Assembly: GCF_900176535.1 (NCBI RefSeq) | Contig: NZ_FWXT01000001.1 | Coordinates: 806,001 to 870,000 of the forward strand | DNA: 64,000 bases | Reading direction: 5' to 3' | Source: Pedobacter africanus | Lineage (GTDB): Bacteria > Bacteroidota > Bacteroidia > Sphingobacteriales > Sphingobacteriaceae | Part shown: positions 27,636 to 35,289 of the stretch, in pieces | Numbering within the stretch: position 1 is the stretch's first letter | Layout: the number at the start of each line of letters is the position of its first letter | Notes under the pieces: generated by a model | The model's input: only the letters and a program-made list of their open reading frames with translations | Told to the model about the DNA's origin: nothing | Database searches by the model: none | Made by a program: the position numbers and the translations under genes

Positions 27636-28367
27636 ATGAAAAACCAGTTTAGTAATCAGATGATAGAACGTTTGACCAATTTCGGATTAGCCAGTACAGG
27701 AAAAGAGAATATTGACCAGGGCGAAAGGATCATATCCCTTATTGTCGGGGGATGGTTGCTCTGTAAAAGTATTAAGAACATCAGCAAACACCCATTTCTT
27801 GGACTTCAGGGTGCTGCAGCGGGCGGGCTCATGCTCTACCGCGGAGCAACAGGAGTATGCCCTTTGTACAAACAGCTCGGTAAAGACACTACGGATCCGC
27901 AAGCCATCAATATTACTGAGGATATTGTTGTAAATGCACCCAAAGAAAAAGTTTATGCTTTCTGGCGCGAGCTTTCCAACCTGCCCAAATTCATGAAACA
28001 CCTTAAAAGCGTAGAAGAGGTAAGCGATGAAGTATCCCTTTGGACAGCCAATACCCCCGGGGGATTGATAGATCTGAATTGGAATGCCGAAATTACCAGG
28101 GAAGATGAAGGATCGTACCTGGGCTGGCAGTCACTGGAAGGCTCTATGGTAGACAATGCGGGTAAAGTAGAATTCAGGGATACCTTGAACGGGACAGGCA
28201 CAGAACTCCACATCGAAATCGACTACTTTCCTCCGGCAGGCAGCGTAGGCAGGGGCATCACCACACTCTTTAATGGCATATTTGAACGTATGATCCGTGA
28301 AGACATACAACGCTTCAAAACCTATGCAGAGGAAAGTGATTTTAAGCAATATGCAGGGCTGGTTTAA
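27636..28367 (+). CDS. DUF2892 membrane anchor fused to an SRPBCC domain
   Basis: From the ATG at 27636 (MKNQFSNQMIER) the protein has 243 residues. Residues 1-75 match the DUF2892/YgaP-type membrane region (NIDQGERIISLIVGGWLLCKSI, GLMLYRGATGVCPLY). Residues 90-230 form an SRPBCC domain (VNAPKEKVYAFWRELSNLPKFM, then LGWQSLEGS and GTELHIEIDYFPP). It belongs to the COG5637-type proteins, whose role is not established; a membrane-associated ligand-binding protein is likely. The Fpg-like gene follows 17 bp downstream on the same strand. Confidence 0.82.
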   Translation: MKNQFSNQMIERLTNFGLASTGKENIDQGERIISLIVGGWLLCKSIKNISKHPFLGLQGAAAGGLMLYRGATGVCPLYKQLGKDTTDPQAINITEDIVVNAPKEKVYAFWRELSNLPKFMKHLKSVEEVSDEVSLWTANTPGGLIDLNWNAEITREDEGSYLGWQSLEGSMVDNAGKVEFRDTLNGTGTELHIEIDYFPPAGSVGRGITTLFNGIFERMIREDIQRFKTYAEESDFKQYAGLV

Positions 28368-28384
28368 AAAGTCTATAATAGGAT

Positions 28385-29119
28385 ATGCCTGAAGGACCAT
28401 CGATTGTAATTTTAAAAGAACTTATCGACGCCCAACATTTAGAGGGGCAGCGGGTTATAGCAGTAACCGGCAATACAAAAATTGATAAGGAGAGAATGCT
28501 TCATCAGCAGGTAACTGATTTTAAAAGCTGGGGCAAGCATTTCCTGATTTGTTTTGAAGGTTTTGCACTCAGAATACATTTTTTAATGTTTGGCAGCTAC
28601 AGAATCAACGAACAGAAGGGAACCCCTGTTCGGTTGGGCTTATCTTTTGAAAATGCGGAACTGAATTTTTACTCCTGCTCGTTGAAATATGTTGAAGGGG
28701 ATATCAACGCCAGCTACGATTGGTCTGCAGATGTAATGGCTGAGGAATGGGATCCGAAAAAAGCATTAAAAAAAGTGAGGGCAAAAGCTGCAGCATTCAT
28801 TTGTGACATTTTGCTGGACCAAGACCTGTTTTCTGGCGTAGGCAATATTATAAAAAACGAGGTCCTTTACCGTGTAGGCCTGCATCCATTAAACCAGGTA
28901 GAAAACGTGCCGCTCGCTAAACTCAAATTATTAATAGCAGCGGCACGGGACTATAGTTTTGATTTTTTAAAATGGAAAAAAGCCTATGTGCTCAAAAAAC
29001 ACTGGCTGGTAAATACCAAAAAAAATTGCCCCCTGGGGCATCCCCTGCAGAAGGCATATCTGGGAAAAACAAAAAGAAGAACTTTTTTTTGTCTGGCCTG
29101 CCAGAAGTTATATGAATAG
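28385..29119 (+). CDS. Fpg/Nei family DNA glycosylase
   Basis: The 244-residue protein starts MPEGPS, so the catalytic Pro2 and Glu3 of the Fpg/Nei family are present. The helix-two-turn-helix region contains DQDLFSGVGNIIKNEVLYRVGLHP, very typical for the family. The C-terminal zinc finger is unusual: CPLGH and then CLAC, that is Cys-x3-His and Cys-x2-Cys in place of two Cys pairs. It should remove oxidised bases from DNA and cut the abasic site. It is shorter than E. coli Fpg (269). Assignment to Fpg or Nei is not certain. Confidence 0.85.
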   Translation: MPEGPSIVILKELIDAQHLEGQRVIAVTGNTKIDKERMLHQQVTDFKSWGKHFLICFEGFALRIHFLMFGSYRINEQKGTPVRLGLSFENAELNFYSCSLKYVEGDINASYDWSADVMAEEWDPKKALKKVRAKAAAFICDILLDQDLFSGVGNIIKNEVLYRVGLHPLNQVENVPLAKLKLLIAAARDYSFDFLKWKKAYVLKKHWLVNTKKNCPLGHPLQKAYLGKTKRRTFFCLACQKLYE

Positions 29120-29123
29120 CTGC

Positions 29124-29873
29124 TTACAGCTGCTGTAAGGCCTGTTTTACGGTGTCTTTGTTGGGCTTGGAAATGGGTATCTTTTCTCCGGACATTAACA
29201 GCAGAATACCGCCATCTTCTTTTAACCAGCTTTTTACATATTTTGGATTAACCAAATGGCTTTGGTGCGTTCTTAAAAATCCGTTGGGGCGCAGCAAATC
29301 TGCATATTCTTTAAGGGGTTTAGAAACCAGTATTTTTTCGCCACCGGAAAGGAAGAAGTGGGTATAAGTATTGTCTGCTTCGCAACGTATAATTTCTGAT
29401 AAAGTAACATACCTTATTTCGCTTTGCATCTGCAGGGCAATTTTGCTTGCGTTGGTTTCCGGCTTTTTTAGTTGCTGCAGTAAAAAATCGAGCTGCGGGT
29501 TTTGTATTTGCACCGCCATTTTTTGTCCGGCGTTGTTTACCGCATTGATCAATTCTTCAATATCAATAGGTTTTAAAAGGTAATCCAGGGCGGCAAATTT
29601 TACAGCTTGTATGCCATACTGGTCATGAGCGGTAACAAAAATAACTTCGAAATTACGCTTTGGAAGTAGTTTTAGTACATCAAAACCTTTTTGCTCACCC
29701 ATTTGAATATCCAGGAACACCAAATCCGGCAGATATTTTTCAATGGCATCAACCGCATCATTTACGTTTTGTGCCGTTGCAATTATAGCTACCTGCGGAC
29801 AGTGCTTTTCCAGCAAAGTCCGCAGGTTTTCCAGGTTCGAAATTTCATCGTCTATTAAAACTGCTCTAATCAT
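29124..29873 (-). CDS. LytTR-type response regulator
   Basis: This 249-residue protein has a receiver domain (DDEISNLENL, phosphorylated Asp in LVFLDIQMG at about residue 56, FVTAHDQYGI, and KPID) and a C-terminal LytTR DNA-binding domain (about 145-245; LSEIIRCEADNTYTHFFLS, GFLRTHQSHLVNPKYV). It pairs with the LytS-like kinase encoded immediately upstream; they are one base apart. It probably activates a gene set that cannot be identified from here. Confidence 0.92.
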   Translation of the reverse strand: MIRAVLIDDEISNLENLRTLLEKHCPQVAIIATAQNVNDAVDAIEKYLPDLVFLDIQMGEQKGFDVLKLLPKRNFEVIFVTAHDQYGIQAVKFAALDYLLKPIDIEELINAVNNAGQKMAVQIQNPQLDFLLQQLKKPETNASKIALQMQSEIRYVTLSEIIRCEADNTYTHFFLSGGEKILVSKPLKEYADLLRPNGFLRTHQSHLVNPKYVKSWLKEDGGILLLMSGEKIPISKPNKDTVKQALQQL

Positions 29874-29874
29874 A

Positions 29875-31491
29875 TTACAGCCAATCGGTTAATGTTAAGC
29901 TTATTTTAGTGCCGTTACGGGTTGATTGTATGGCTAAGGTAAATCGATTTTCTTTATAAATACTATTTAACAGGGCTATTCGGCTGTTACTTAATTGCAG
30001 CCCCAAACCATTAGTCTTTTTTTGTGGGTCAAACCCATTTCCGTTATCGGAAACGGTCAACACCAGGTCGTTTCCCTGCTTCATTAAGCCGATAACAATT
30101 TTTCCGTCGCTAGCTTTTTGTGATATGCCATGCTTCACCGCATTTTCTACAAAAGGTTGCAGCAGCATGCTTGGTATTTCTATGTTATCTAAATCTAAGT
30201 CTTCGGAGGGGTTAATTCCGTACTTAAAGCCGAACCGCAGCTGCTCCATTTGCAGATAATCGTCTAGCAAAGTTTTTTCCTGCGATAAACTGATCAGCTC
30301 TTTATCATCAAGCACGTTACGGGTTAAGCGGGCAAATTTAGAAAGGTATTTATTGGCATTGTCTGTTTCGTTTTTGTTCATCAAATTTTGAATGCCAGAG
30401 AGTGCATTAAACAAAAAATGAGGGTTTAACTGAGCACGGATGGAGTTCAACTGAAGCTTTGCGGTGTTCTTTTGCTGCTCTTTTTCTGCCAGCATTTTTC
30501 TGTTTCGTTTTTTGTTGAAGTAAAGGATGACCAGGAAAGCCAGTCCGATAACAAGTGCGACGATAAGGGTATAGCTCAGCAATTCTTTTTTGGTATAGTT
30601 TTCCTCTGCCAATGTTACAGAAAGCATATGTCTGGTAATGTATTTTTCTATGTCTTTTGCTGAAAAATCACAATTGCGGCATCCTTCCCATTTAATCAAT
30701 GGCTGAATGATAATTTCATAATCACCCGATTTTTTGAAAATGCTTTTGTCAAACACTACGTACGGCAAAGCCTGATGATCTTCACTTATTATGCCACCAT
30801 ATTTCCAGGTAGTAGATTCAAATACGGTCTTATTTGTTTGCTTGTCTTTTATTGAGATGGAGTAGAGGTAATCGATATCCGATTTGTTTTTAACAATGGT
30901 TAGTTCATCGTCCTTTTCAGTGAAAGTAAGGTCTGTTCGTTCCTTTGGGTCGGTAATCCATCTGTAATCAACCCCTTTGTCAATTCTAAAGCGCTGTGAA
31001 AAACCCTGAATTTTAGCTCTTGGAATAGGCTTTCCGTAAAAGATGGTTTTGTAAACATCCTGAGGCTTTTGGATATCGTAGGTGATGATGGTAATGACTT
31101 TATCTTTAACAGCAAACACACCAAAATTGGCAGAGCGGAGTATTTCGTCCTCCCCTATGTCAGCAGCTTTCAACTGTGTCAGGTCTATCGATTTATTAAG
31201 CGCTATCGGCTTGTCATCCTCCAAAATTGTATACCTGTAGTTCGCTGGCTTGTCCTGCTTTCTAAAATAGATTGCAACACTTACGTTGTAAACCTGGGGT
31301 AAGAAATTGAAGGCTGTATTTGGCTGGTTTTGGAATACATTCGCGTAAAACACATTTTTAGCTGAACTGTCTACAGACATCAGCATTTTCCCTCCTGTAG
31401 CGGTCTTGCTGAAAAAGTTGATGCCTTTTTGTGCATTTGCCGACGATAATGCAATAATGAAACTGAGAAATGTGAATACGATCTTTTTCAT
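29875..31491 (-). CDS. LytS-like sensor histidine kinase with periplasmic sensor domain
   Basis: The 538-residue protein has a signal peptide (1-20), a periplasmic region of about 290 residues, one membrane segment (about 307-326, LIVALVIGLAFLVILYF), a His_kinase dimerisation domain (QLNPHFLFNALSGIQNLMN, with the phospho-His at about 357) and a GHKL ATPase domain (PFVENAVKHGI, SDNGNGFDP). Close to the membrane the sensor part contains a CRNC motif, a possible redox pair. A -7-like box TAGTTTTG (31532-31539, minus) lies upstream. The ligand is unknown. Confidence 0.88.
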   Translation of the reverse strand: MKKIVFTFLSFIIALSSANAQKGINFFSKTATGGKMLMSVDSSAKNVFYANVFQNQPNTAFNFLPQVYNVSVAIYFRKQDKPANYRYTILEDDKPIALNKSIDLTQLKAADIGEDEILRSANFGVFAVKDKVITIITYDIQKPQDVYKTIFYGKPIPRAKIQGFSQRFRIDKGVDYRWITDPKERTDLTFTEKDDELTIVKNKSDIDYLYSISIKDKQTNKTVFESTTWKYGGIISEDHQALPYVVFDKSIFKKSGDYEIIIQPLIKWEGCRNCDFSAKDIEKYITRHMLSVTLAEENYTKKELLSYTLIVALVIGLAFLVILYFNKKRNRKMLAEKEQQKNTAKLQLNSIRAQLNPHFLFNALSGIQNLMNKNETDNANKYLSKFARLTRNVLDDKELISLSQEKTLLDDYLQMEQLRFGFKYGINPSEDLDLDNIEIPSMLLQPFVENAVKHGISQKASDGKIVIGLMKQGNDLVLTVSDNGNGFDPQKKTNGLGLQLSNSRIALLNSIYKENRFTLAIQSTRNGTKISLTLTDWL

Positions 31492-31681
31492 AATGTAAGT
31501 TTAATTTTCATCAAACTTGTGGCAATAATAGCAAAACTAAAACCATAAAACAGGAAAGGCTGTGCTCGAAATAGCAGATGTATGGTTTTGTACAGTATTT
31601 GAGATGAATAAGAAAGATTGCCCAACGGTTCAAACAAGCATAATAAAGGTTGGACAGCAAATTTCACATTGGGAAACGAAC

Positions 31682-32176
31682 TTAATGCGGCAATTTATCT
31701 CTTAACAAACCATAAGTCCAGGTACCTGCGATGGCACTTAAAAGCGTAACTAATATTACGGTTGCTCCGGTGCCAATTTGTGCAAAAAGAGGGCCCGGAC
31801 AGGCGCCGGTAATTGCCCAGCCTAAGCCGAAGAGTAAACCGCCGTATATTTGTCCTTTATTGAATGTTTTGGAGTGGAATTCGATGGTTTCGCCATAGAT
31901 GGTTTTAATATTGAATTTCTTGATGAGCCAAACCGAAATTACGCCTACAACCACAGCACTACCAATAATACCGTACATATGAAAGGATTGTAAGCGGAAC
32001 ATTTCTTGAATACGGAACCAGCTAACTACCTCTGATTTAACGAAAACTATACCAAATAACACCCCTACAATCAAGTATTTAATATTATGATACCACCTAT
32101 GGTTTAAATGACTTTCGTTTACGCACATGGCATCCAGAGAACGAACTTCAAAATCTGTGTTTGTATTTTGCTGCAT
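31682..32176 (-). CDS. YeeE/YedE family sulfur transport protein (second half-unit)
   Basis: The 164-residue membrane protein has four predicted helices and the family motif ITGACPGP near residue 125, where the conserved Cys helps to move thiosulfate or persulfide species. It follows the partner gene by 8 bp. In this family a pair of half-size proteins usually forms one transporter. The substrate (thiosulfate or reduced sulfur) is inferred from the family. Confidence 0.82.
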   Translation of the reverse strand: MQQNTNTDFEVRSLDAMCVNESHLNHRWYHNIKYLIVGVLFGIVFVKSEVVSWFRIQEMFRLQSFHMYGIIGSAVVVGVISVWLIKKFNIKTIYGETIEFHSKTFNKGQIYGGLLFGLGWAITGACPGPLFAQIGTGATVILVTLLSAIAGTWTYGLLRDKLPH

Positions 32177-32183
32177 AATGATT

Positions 32184-32747
32184 TTAAAGAGATAAAATGT
32201 AAGGTAAAATTAGGTTGGCCATAATGAAGCCGCCAATCATAAAGCTGATTGTTGCGATTAAAGAAGGCCATTGCAGGTTAGATAGGCCCATAATGGCGTG
32301 TCCGCTGGTACAACCGCCAGCATACCGAGTGCCAAAGCCGACCAAAAACCCACCTACAACCATTAGCATGAAGCCTCTAAGGGTAAACAGCGAGGCCCAA
32401 CTCATCACATCAGTTGGTACCAGATGATCGTAGTGAGTAATTCCATAACCGGCCAATTCACTAGCCAATTTTGGGTTTACTTCTATAGGATTAGGATTCG
32501 ACAAAAAGCTAATTGCAACTACACCGCCTAAAAATATTCCAAAAACAAAAAAAAGGTTCCATACTTCTTTTTTCCAATCGTACTTAAAAAAAGGGATGTT
32601 TGCAGGGAAGCACGAAGCGCATATATGTCTTAACGACGAACTAATCCCAAAAGATTTATTGCCCAGTATCAACAGCGCGGGTACAGTTAATCCAATTAAT
32701 GGCCCGGCTATGTACCAAGGCCAGGGTTGTTTTAAAAATTCTATCAT
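32184..32747 (-). CDS. YeeE/YedE family sulfur transport protein (first half-unit)
   Basis: This 187-residue membrane protein has five predicted helices and the motif GFGTRYAGGCTSGHAIMG around residues 136-153, the hallmark Cys motif of YeeE/YedE proteins. It begins only a base after the stop of the thioredoxin gene, so it is co-transcribed. Proposed role: import of thiosulfate or a related sulfur compound. Thioredoxin could then reduce it inside the cell. Confidence 0.85.
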   Translation of the reverse strand: MIEFLKQPWPWYIAGPLIGLTVPALLILGNKSFGISSSLRHICASCFPANIPFFKYDWKKEVWNLFFVFGIFLGGVVAISFLSNPNPIEVNPKLASELAGYGITHYDHLVPTDVMSWASLFTLRGFMLMVVGGFLVGFGTRYAGGCTSGHAIMGLSNLQWPSLIATISFMIGGFIMANLILPYILSL

Positions 32748-32748
32748 T

Positions 32749-33060
32749 TTATAGGTTCTCGTTTATTAATTTCTCTAAATCAGAAACTGGTATTACACCT
32801 GATTGCCTCCATCGTATTTCTCCTTTTTTAAACAAAATGAGTGTTGGAACACCACTTATGTGGTAAGCGGCAGCGGCATTTTGATTTTTATCTACATCGA
32901 TTTTTATAATGCTGGCTTTATCGCTTACCCTTTTTTTTAAATCTTCCAACATTGGCGCCATCATTTTGCATGGACCGCACCATTCAGCAAAAAAATCTAC
33001 TAAAACCGGTTTGTCTTGATTGATGATTTCTTGAAAAGTCATATCTTTTATTTTTATCAT
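32749..33060 (-). CDS. trxA: thioredoxin
   Basis: The 103-residue protein has the thioredoxin motif FFAEWCGPCKMMAP and the cis-Pro region ISGVPTLILF. There is no signal peptide, so it is cytoplasmic. It precedes the two YeeE/YedE genes and follows a broken rhodanese-like gene, so it probably takes part in sulfane-sulfur reduction. The start could be the ATG at 33060 or one six codons later (ATG AC-); both are plausible. Confidence 0.88.
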   Translation of the reverse strand: MIKIKDMTFQEIINQDKPVLVDFFAEWCGPCKMMAPMLEDLKKRVSDKASIIKIDVDKNQNAAAAYHISGVPTLILFKKGEIRWRQSGVIPVSDLEKLINENL

Positions 33061-33107
33061 TAAAATCAGCTAATTACGTACCAAACAGTGATGTAACAAG
33101 TTGCGTT

Positions 33108-33582
33108 TTATATTGTTTTACCTGGGTTAGCCAACCATTCCTTCATTCCGCCCGAATAGTTTTTTATCGTATCAAACCCGTTTCTTCTTAAAATAGCGTA
33201 AGCAATTGCAGCCCTGTCACCACCCTGGCAATGGATAACCACTTGCTTGTCTTTACTAATTTTATACAGGTTATCTTGTAAGGTACCTACAAATACGCGT
33301 ACTGCACCTTCAATATGACCATTATTATATTCGATCTACTTTGTTACGCGTGTCTATGACTTTGATCCGATCGTTATACGCCTGTAAAAATTCTGCTGAA
33401 CTTAGCTCCTTATGCTTTGGTATTTCGACCAGAAGCGGACGGTTTATTTTGTTCAGGTAATTCATCATGGCAAAGTATTTTGGCACCTCAGGTTGTCCAG
33501 CTAATAAGTAGTCTATAAATCCCTTCTCGTCATTTTGATAACGGAAGGCCCAATTTCTTATTTTTTCGTAAGCAGCACTCAA
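33108..33582 (-). pseudogene. MBL-fold/rhodanese (persulfide dioxygenase-like) gene, truncated and frameshifted
   Basis: Reading minus-strand, the first frame (about 85 residues from 33582) contains YEKIRNWAFRYQN and LAGQPEVPKYFAMMNYLNK, the linker between the metallo-beta-lactamase and rhodanese domains, and then IKVIDTRNK of the rhodanese domain, ending at a TAA at 33325. A one-base shift near 33331-33337 continues the domain: NNGHIEGAVRVF, then the active-site loop IHCQGGDRAAIAY, ending at 33108. The N-terminal MBL domain (about 250 residues) is absent; a stop lies 30 bp upstream. It is therefore a remnant of a CstB/ETHE1-like gene beside its usual partners. Confidence 0.75.
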
Positions 33583-33632
33583 ATTAAATTGGGTACTATC
33601 CGTACTTTAGTTAAAAAATCCTATTTGAAATC

Positions 33633-33661
33633 AAAAAAGCTGCAGAAATTAACCTACAGCT
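33633..33661 (-). terminator. terminator after tRNA-Leu(GAG)
   Basis: On the minus strand AGCTGTAG and CTGCAGCT form an 8-bp stem (with one G-T pair) around an 8-base loop, followed by six T. It lies about 50 bp after the tRNA. Confidence 0.55.
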
Positions 33662-33711
33662 CCTTTAGTTTATTATCATTTTAACACGACACTAACCCTG
33701 AGTTAGACATG

Positions 33712-33795
33712 TACCCGGAAGCAGATTCGAACTGCCACGCCGTTTCCAGCGCCACCCCCTCAAGATGGTGCGTCTACCAATTTCGCCACCCGGGT
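33712..33795 (-). tRNA. tRNA-Leu(GAG)
   Basis: The acceptor stem pairs ACCCGGG with TCCGGGT. The anticodon arm (CCATC, loop TTGAGGG, GGTGG) gives anticodon GAG (Leu, CTC/CTT codons). A long variable arm and the T-loop TTCGAAT complete the cloverleaf. The 3' CCA is not encoded. Length 84 nt. Confidence 0.93.
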
Positions 33796-33805
33796 ATTTA
33801 TTCTG

Positions 33806-33813
33806 CAAATATA
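33806..33813 (-). promoter_or_regulatory. -7 element of tRNA-Leu(GAG)
   Basis: TATATTTG (minus strand) lies ten bases before the tRNA 5' end. Further upstream there is only a TTGAC-like element, so the -33 part is uncertain. Readthrough from the MBL gene upstream is an alternative. Confidence 0.4.
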
Positions 33814-33816
33814 TAC

Positions 33817-34581
33817 TTATTCAAATAATATCGTCAAGCCATCGTAAGCTAATTTTATATTGGCAGGCAAATCTTTTTCCACATGCTCGTGAAGACCCAA
33901 ATTATGACTGATGTGTGTGAAATAAGTAGTCTCAGCACCAACCTTTTCTGCAAATTCAATGGCTTCTGCCAATGTGAAATGAGAAATGTGCTGTTCTTTC
34001 TGTAAAGCATTCACTACCAGCACCCGTGTTCCTTTTATTTTTTCAACTGTGGCATCGGGTATGGTTTTGGCATCGGTTATATATGTAAAGTCTCCTATCC
34101 TGAACCCCAGTATAGGCAACTTATAATGCATAATGTCCAGTGGCACTATAGCAGTATTTCCTATATAAAAGGTTTCATTGTTTATGGTATGCAGGTCTAT
34201 CTGTGGCAGCCCCGGATAATGTGCTTCCGCAAAAATATAAGAGAACTCCCTCTTAAGCGCATGCTGTACCCGTTCAACAGCATAGATATCAATGTTCTTT
34301 TTTAACAGGTAATTGAATGGGCGGATATCATCAAGCCCCGCCACATGGTCCTTATGCTCATGTGTAAATATGATGGCGTCCAGGTCTTTTACACCAGCCC
34401 TCAGCATCTGATAACGAAAATCGGGACCACTGTCTATCACAATCGTCTTATCCCCGGTTTCCACCAATACAGATACCCGCAGGCGTTTATCCTTATGATC
34501 TGCCGAACGACAAACTACGCAGTTACAGGTAATAACAGGAATACCTTGTGATGTGCCCGTGCCTAAAAATGTAACCTTCAA
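33817..34581 (-). CDS. PhnP-like MBL-fold phosphodiesterase
   Basis: The 254-residue protein begins with FLGTGTSQGIP and a zinc-binding cluster CNCVVC, both typical of PhnP-type hydrolases, and has the metal motif THEHKDH (about residues 74-80), GP-type strand IDSGPDFR and TDAKTIPD. It probably hydrolyses a cyclic phosphodiester. The gene is the last of a minus-strand run after lolA; a -7-like TATTTTTG at 34608-34615 may serve it. Confidence 0.85.
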   Translation of the reverse strand: MKVTFLGTGTSQGIPVITCNCVVCRSADHKDKRLRVSVLVETGDKTIVIDSGPDFRYQMLRAGVKDLDAIIFTHEHKDHVAGLDDIRPFNYLLKKNIDIYAVERVQHALKREFSYIFAEAHYPGLPQIDLHTINNETFYIGNTAIVPLDIMHYKLPILGFRIGDFTYITDAKTIPDATVEKIKGTRVLVVNALQKEQHISHFTLAEAIEFAEKVGAETTYFTHISHNLGLHEHVEKDLPANIKLAYDGLTILFE

Positions 34582-34620
34582 AATATATGTATTGCAAGCA
34601 TGATGATCAAAAATAACAAA

Positions 34621-35271
34621 TTACCTTAAATCAACTACTTCTACTCCCGGATATTTCTTACCGTCGAAGGTAAAGGTTGATTCAGGTACTTTTGCATTGC
34701 CTGTAAATGTTTTAACATTATAGGTATACTTGTTTCCGTTCTTTTCAAAAATAAGCGCAGTGGCAATTTGCCTGGCGTTCTTGTCAATGCTTAGCCTGAT
34801 CTTAAAATAGGGGTCATCGCTGTTTAACGGTGTAAGATCAATGGTTTGATAAACTTTAGTACCAGATTTCTTCTCACCTGTGTATAAATACTTATATCCT
34901 TTTTCGTAAAGTGTGAATATTTTGGCCGGGTTTAAGGCATTGTTGTTGTTACCAACAGTGGTTACCTGGACTTCCTTTTCTTCTTTCAGGTAAGTCCAAA
35001 GGGTCTTGCCATCGCTGATCAGCTCCTGCGTGCTGGTATTTACCCTGTATTTATTGGCGTTGGCTTTTACATACAAAGTTCCCTGTTGGGTTTCATTGAC
35101 ATTGCTTTGCCTGGCATCAATTACCAGGCTAAAATCAGCCTTTACTACGTCATAGGAACGGTATTTTTTACTTACTGCATTCAATATGGCCTTTGCCTTG
35201 GTATCGGTTTGTGCAAGGGCGGTACATACATATCCGGTTGCCAGCATCAGCAACAACACAATTTTCTTCAT
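34621..35271 (-). CDS. lolA: outer membrane lipoprotein carrier protein LolA
   Basis: The 216-residue protein has a signal peptide (1-20) and the LolA beta-barrel pattern (YDVVKADFSLVID, QGTLYVKANANKYRV, SDGKTLWTYLKEEKEVQVT). LolA ferries lipoproteins across the periplasm to the outer membrane. The gene starts 18 bp after ftsK, suggesting one operon. Confidence 0.88.
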   Translation of the reverse strand: MKKIVLLLMLATGYVCTALAQTDTKAKAILNAVSKKYRSYDVVKADFSLVIDARQSNVNETQQGTLYVKANANKYRVNTSTQELISDGKTLWTYLKEEKEVQVTTVGNNNNALNPAKIFTLYEKGYKYLYTGEKKSGTKVYQTIDLTPLNSDDPYFKIRLSIDKNARQIATALIFEKNGNKYTYNVKTFTGNAKVPESTFTFDGKKYPGVEVVDLR

Positions 35272-35289
35272 GGATCTCTCTGTTAAATG

